From Lingula anatina (taxonomy: Eukaryota; Brachiopoda; Lingulata; Lingulida; Lingulidae), in the NCBI RefSeq assembly GCF_001039355.2, contig NW_019776002.1:500414-564413 (forward strand): a DNA stretch of 64,000 bases. Reading direction: 5' to 3'. How positions within the stretch are numbered: position 1 is the stretch's first letter; every line of letters begins with the position of its first letter. Below, piece after piece: positions 60,855 through 64,000 of this stretch. A program made the translations under genes and the position numbers. The notes under the pieces are model-generated. The model saw nothing but the letters and a program-made list of their open reading frames with translations. It was not told where the DNA came from and searched no databases.

Positions 60855-62908
60855 CTACAGTAAGTATCATAAAAAATTCAACATAACATCTTGACATGCT
60901 TTTATACCTCTCTGTCGCCAATTTATTATAAAGAAAAACAAGAGGTCTGGGAGACCAAGCAAGGACGCACTATATTTAACTCCAAGCGCCTTTTAAGGCA
61001 GTGACGCGTTTTGATTTGAAATATTGATAGCAATGCACCAATGTGACAGTAATTTGTTCAAGAGACTCCGGGTGAGTCGGTCTGCGTCACCTCACTCAGG
61101 ACATAGTGTTCATGTGAAACGCAGCGGCCTGCTCTGAACCTGGTCTGAACCTGGTCTGAACCCCTGCCGCGTCCACAATAAATTACGGCGTCGATGTTGT
61201 AGGTAAATAGGAGGGTTTCTGTAAACTGGAAGTAGCTTAGTATCACCCACTGTGTAAATAACGATTTAATGTCGTTTTTATCTTTATAACACAAACGAAA
61301 TAATAATGTTCTTTATGTGAATATTGTAATGTCTTCCTCCAAACGTAAAACTCATTATTGAAAAGTAATGGGTTCTTTTCATCGGCGAAAACGATTTTAT
61401 TAGTTTGGTGTGGCGATTTGAAAATTAACACATGTCTGCTTAAGACGCATTTCCTCACATCAGATTTAATGACAATGACGATCTTTGTTGTTTATTATGA
61501 TATCTCAGCTTCGATTAATCGATGCAAATTACGATGGAGCAGTTGTCAGTCAGTGTAACGAACGATGGTACATGTAGTATCCCGAAAGTCCTATTTGATA
61601 TAATATTTTCGGCTATCGAGGAAAATGAAATGGTCACCCTGTTTAAACAATCAATGTCCCATTAACCCGTGTTAAGTACGGTACAGTTCAAGATCGTAGT
61701 TAAGTCTGAAACTCTTCTTGGTGTAAGACCTAGTTGTGGATCCAAGTTCCTTGTAACTGTTACGCATTTAAATGATTCTACATTTGAAAGGACAGATAGA
61801 AATATAATAAACTTCAATGTTTTTACGGCAAGATTTATGATTCAACAGTAAAGGAAATACTTCACAGTTATTGTGGTGCAAGAAATTAATGTGAACACGA
61901 GTTCTAACTTGTCAGCCATGTATAACAGCCTGTCAACAAGACTTCCAAAATGCTAACACGACAGTTATGCTCATATATTACGTAAAAGAACATTGTAAAA
62001 CAATTTGCCCTCACGTGTAATTGCAATAAAAGCCAAGACGGGGGTGATAATATATTACCGATTCTGAGAAAATTTGCTGATCATTTTGAAAAAGTTGGCA
62101 GTATGCAATAAGAAACAACATCACAAGGCTTCTCATATCTTTACTTCTTTCTGCGAAATCAAACCGCTTAATTCTCAGCGTGAACAGTGAGCGAGAGGAA
62201 ATTGTGGTCAAAATCTGCTTAATGCTTTGCTACTGTTTGCTTTCAACCGACACAGAAACAGTCGAAACAGTCATCAGTGAATTGAAATGCTTATTTCCAT
62301 GTTTTACGCTAATTTAAAGCATTGCGACCAGTGTACCATCGCTTATGATCAATGTGATATGAAGACTTGACGTATTTTATGGAAAAGTTGAAATCTTCAG
62401 AAGCGTTTGATTGATTGACGCCTTGACAGTTTTAAAACATTGAAATGTTAAATAAAACGTTCAAAGCTATTTTTGCTAGCGTATTGAACCTTGCTCATAA
62501 ACCAGATCTAAATCGGTCTCAAATGATTTGTCTTTCCTTTGCTGGAGCAAATTTACTTCGACTTGTTGAAAAACTTTGGCTTTATGGTGCCATAAACATC
62601 GAGGAAATCGTCCTACAGTTATGGCTTAGAATCATTATGGTTTCAACAGGTCACATGGCCACATTAATTTCAAAAGTCTACTTTATGGCAGTAAGGGGTA
62701 CAGTTTACATCCTTCGATCAGAAAAGCCCCCTTGTAATACGTTACACTTTCAGCGCATTCTATTAAAATGCATTCGTTTAAGCCTTTCTTGGTATTTTAT
62801 TTTAAAAACATCTTACTTAAACGCAAGATAACACATTTACCACTATCTGTAAAATACAGGTGGGTCATGTCAAGAAAAAAAATGATGATGCTTAGAACTT
62901 ACAACATT
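60855..62908. other. Upstream region of paralog B, no gene supported
   Basis: AT-rich sequence. A short direct repeat of GTCTGAACCTG lies near 61140..61160. The longest plus-strand ORF (62445..62831, 128 codons) has ordinary AT-rich composition and no recognisable motif, so I do not call it. Confidence 0.4.
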
Positions 62909-63057
62909 CAGGCCCGTAGCCAGGGGGGGGGGGTCGGGGGGTTCGAAAGAACCTCCCCTTTTGCTGGGAAAAGGTCCACTCTGGGTAAAATTTGATCTAG
63001 GTACATGTAGTTTTTATGGGAAAAGGTCCACTTTTTCAGTTGCTGGCTACGGGCCTG
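62909..63057. mobile_element. 149-bp MITE with 15-bp TIRs and 5-bp target duplication
   Basis: The ends CAGGCCCGTAGCCAG (62909..62923) and CTGGCTACGGGCCTG (63043..63057) are perfect inverted repeats. The element is flanked by ACATT on both sides (62904..62908 and 63058..63062). It contains a G-rich left part and two copies of GGGAAAAGGTCCACT or similar, and has no coding capacity. Elements with this terminal sequence are, as far as I recall, common in marine invertebrate genomes. Confidence 0.9.
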
Positions 63058-63062
63058 ACATT

Positions 63063-63957
63063 GTAAAAAATTATCTCCAGTTTGCTTCGAATACAGCTAC
63101 CCGGCACCCAGATTGCAAAACAGCCCATAAAATGCTGAAGGAGTGTTGTAACGCTATCAGTAATAAAATGTGTTGAAATTATCCCAATAAAACAAGGGCT
63201 TGTTCCAACAGCCTTCCGTTACAATTACGCAGTATTATTAGTTGACAATGTTTGTTATATTAGGTAGTCAGACAGCTAAAGGAAGCAAATATACTGATTG
63301 AGGCATGAAGACTGATAAAATGATACAACAATATACAAACTTTGAGCATCTAACAAACTAGGCTTGGACTGCTACTGATTGGCCAGAATCATCGAAACAA
63401 AAATGAAAATAAAAGTCTGCACATTAAACACACTGAAGGATGAGTCACTTCTCAAACAAAAAAGTCAATAGCATTAATATGCCTGTACGTCAAGACAAAA
63501 CAAACTAAAAATTATAAAAAATATAAAAAATGCATTTTAGATCCAGGAGCAGGTTTCAGGTTAAACAGAAGTAACATTTGGAACATATATTGTCCACAAG
63601 ACAAATTATCGAAAAAACCTCAAAAACAAATAACGGATAGTGCGAAATTGGCCATGAATAATCCCTGTGTGAGCCTGAAATAAGAATGGAACCGTGGTAC
63701 TCTTTTTATTGCAGTATCAAGAAATGTGTACGGCCCCGCTCTGGTCCCGGCTCTGGCAACACAGACATTCTCAAGACATGGGAATATGTGAGGACACTGC
63801 TGCGTGTGTACATAAAAAGAGCATTTTATTTGATGATATAGAATAGAACACATACACAATGAAAAGTTCAAAACTCCACAAAATATTTTATTCTTAATTT
63901 ACACCTTTTCCAAATTCAGCATGCTCTGTTGCTATTGCCAGTCATGCCTATATGTCT
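63063..63957. other. No gene seen; possible 3'UTR on minus strand
   Basis: Minus-strand AATAAA complements (TTTATT) occur near 63705, 63827 and 63887, so part of this may be the 3'UTR of a minus-strand gene entering from the right. There is no coding support on either strand. Confidence 0.3.
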
Positions 63958-64000
63958 AAAGCCCCCAATGGTTGCCTATCCTACTGCCCAGTAAGGCGAG
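63958..64000 (-). CDS. Possible C-terminal codons of a minus-strand gene (partial)
   Basis: On the minus strand, the right edge reads ALLGSRIGNHWGL then TAG, with AATAAA about 65 bases beyond. It is too short to identify and may be chance. Confidence 0.15.

Noticed and set aside
62445-62831. 128-codon plus-strand ORF as a gene
   Set aside because: No recognised motif, ordinary AT-rich composition and no splice or poly-A context.

Overview
The window is nuclear DNA from an animal, most likely a marine invertebrate. It is AT-rich and intron-dense, with GT-AG introns, AATAAA signals, short inverted-repeat elements and long homopolymer runs. Every recognisable protein has a metazoan family match. 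I cannot name the species. Exon boundaries were worked out by hand from splice consensus, reading phase and family resemblance.

Layout from left to right: (1) 1-2001, plus strand, the 3' end of a KIAA2013 homolog whose stop codon lies in a 25-bp minisatellite. (2) 3454-21659, minus strand, a gene of about 41 exons for a four-repeat, K+-selective, cyclic-nucleotide-gated channel (tetraKCNG/CNGK, the sperm cGMP-gated K+ channel type of sea urchins). All four pores read GYGD. The modelled CDS is 6634 nt, one base over a multiple of three, and the extra base can be placed in S6 of repeat 4. (3) 22709-24431, plus, a small two-exon type I membrane protein. (4) 26400-34577, minus, a 20-exon PAXIP1/PTIP gene (about 930 aa, BRCT repeats). 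(5) 35382-39620, plus, DCAF7/WDR68 (352 aa), head-to-head with PAXIP1 and carrying a near-identical second copy of its second coding exon. (6) 43060-48363 (possibly to about 51979) and 53381-60854, both minus, two tandem paralogs with a canonical plus a degenerate cyclic-nucleotide-binding domain (CNBD2/CRIS-like). (7) 60.9-64 kb, mostly empty, with one clean MITE and perhaps the last codons of another minus-strand gene.

Three of the seven genes bind cyclic nucleotides. The tetraKCNG channel and CNBD2/CRIS are both known from sperm physiology, so the neighbourhood may be a loose cluster of flagellar cyclic-nucleotide genes around two housekeeping genes (PAXIP1, DCAF7). That is inference. Recurrent local tandem duplications run across exon/intron borders, with others that look like assembly redundancy: a 1.5-kb repeat flanks the N gap, and a 0.73-kb repeat contains an isolated N.
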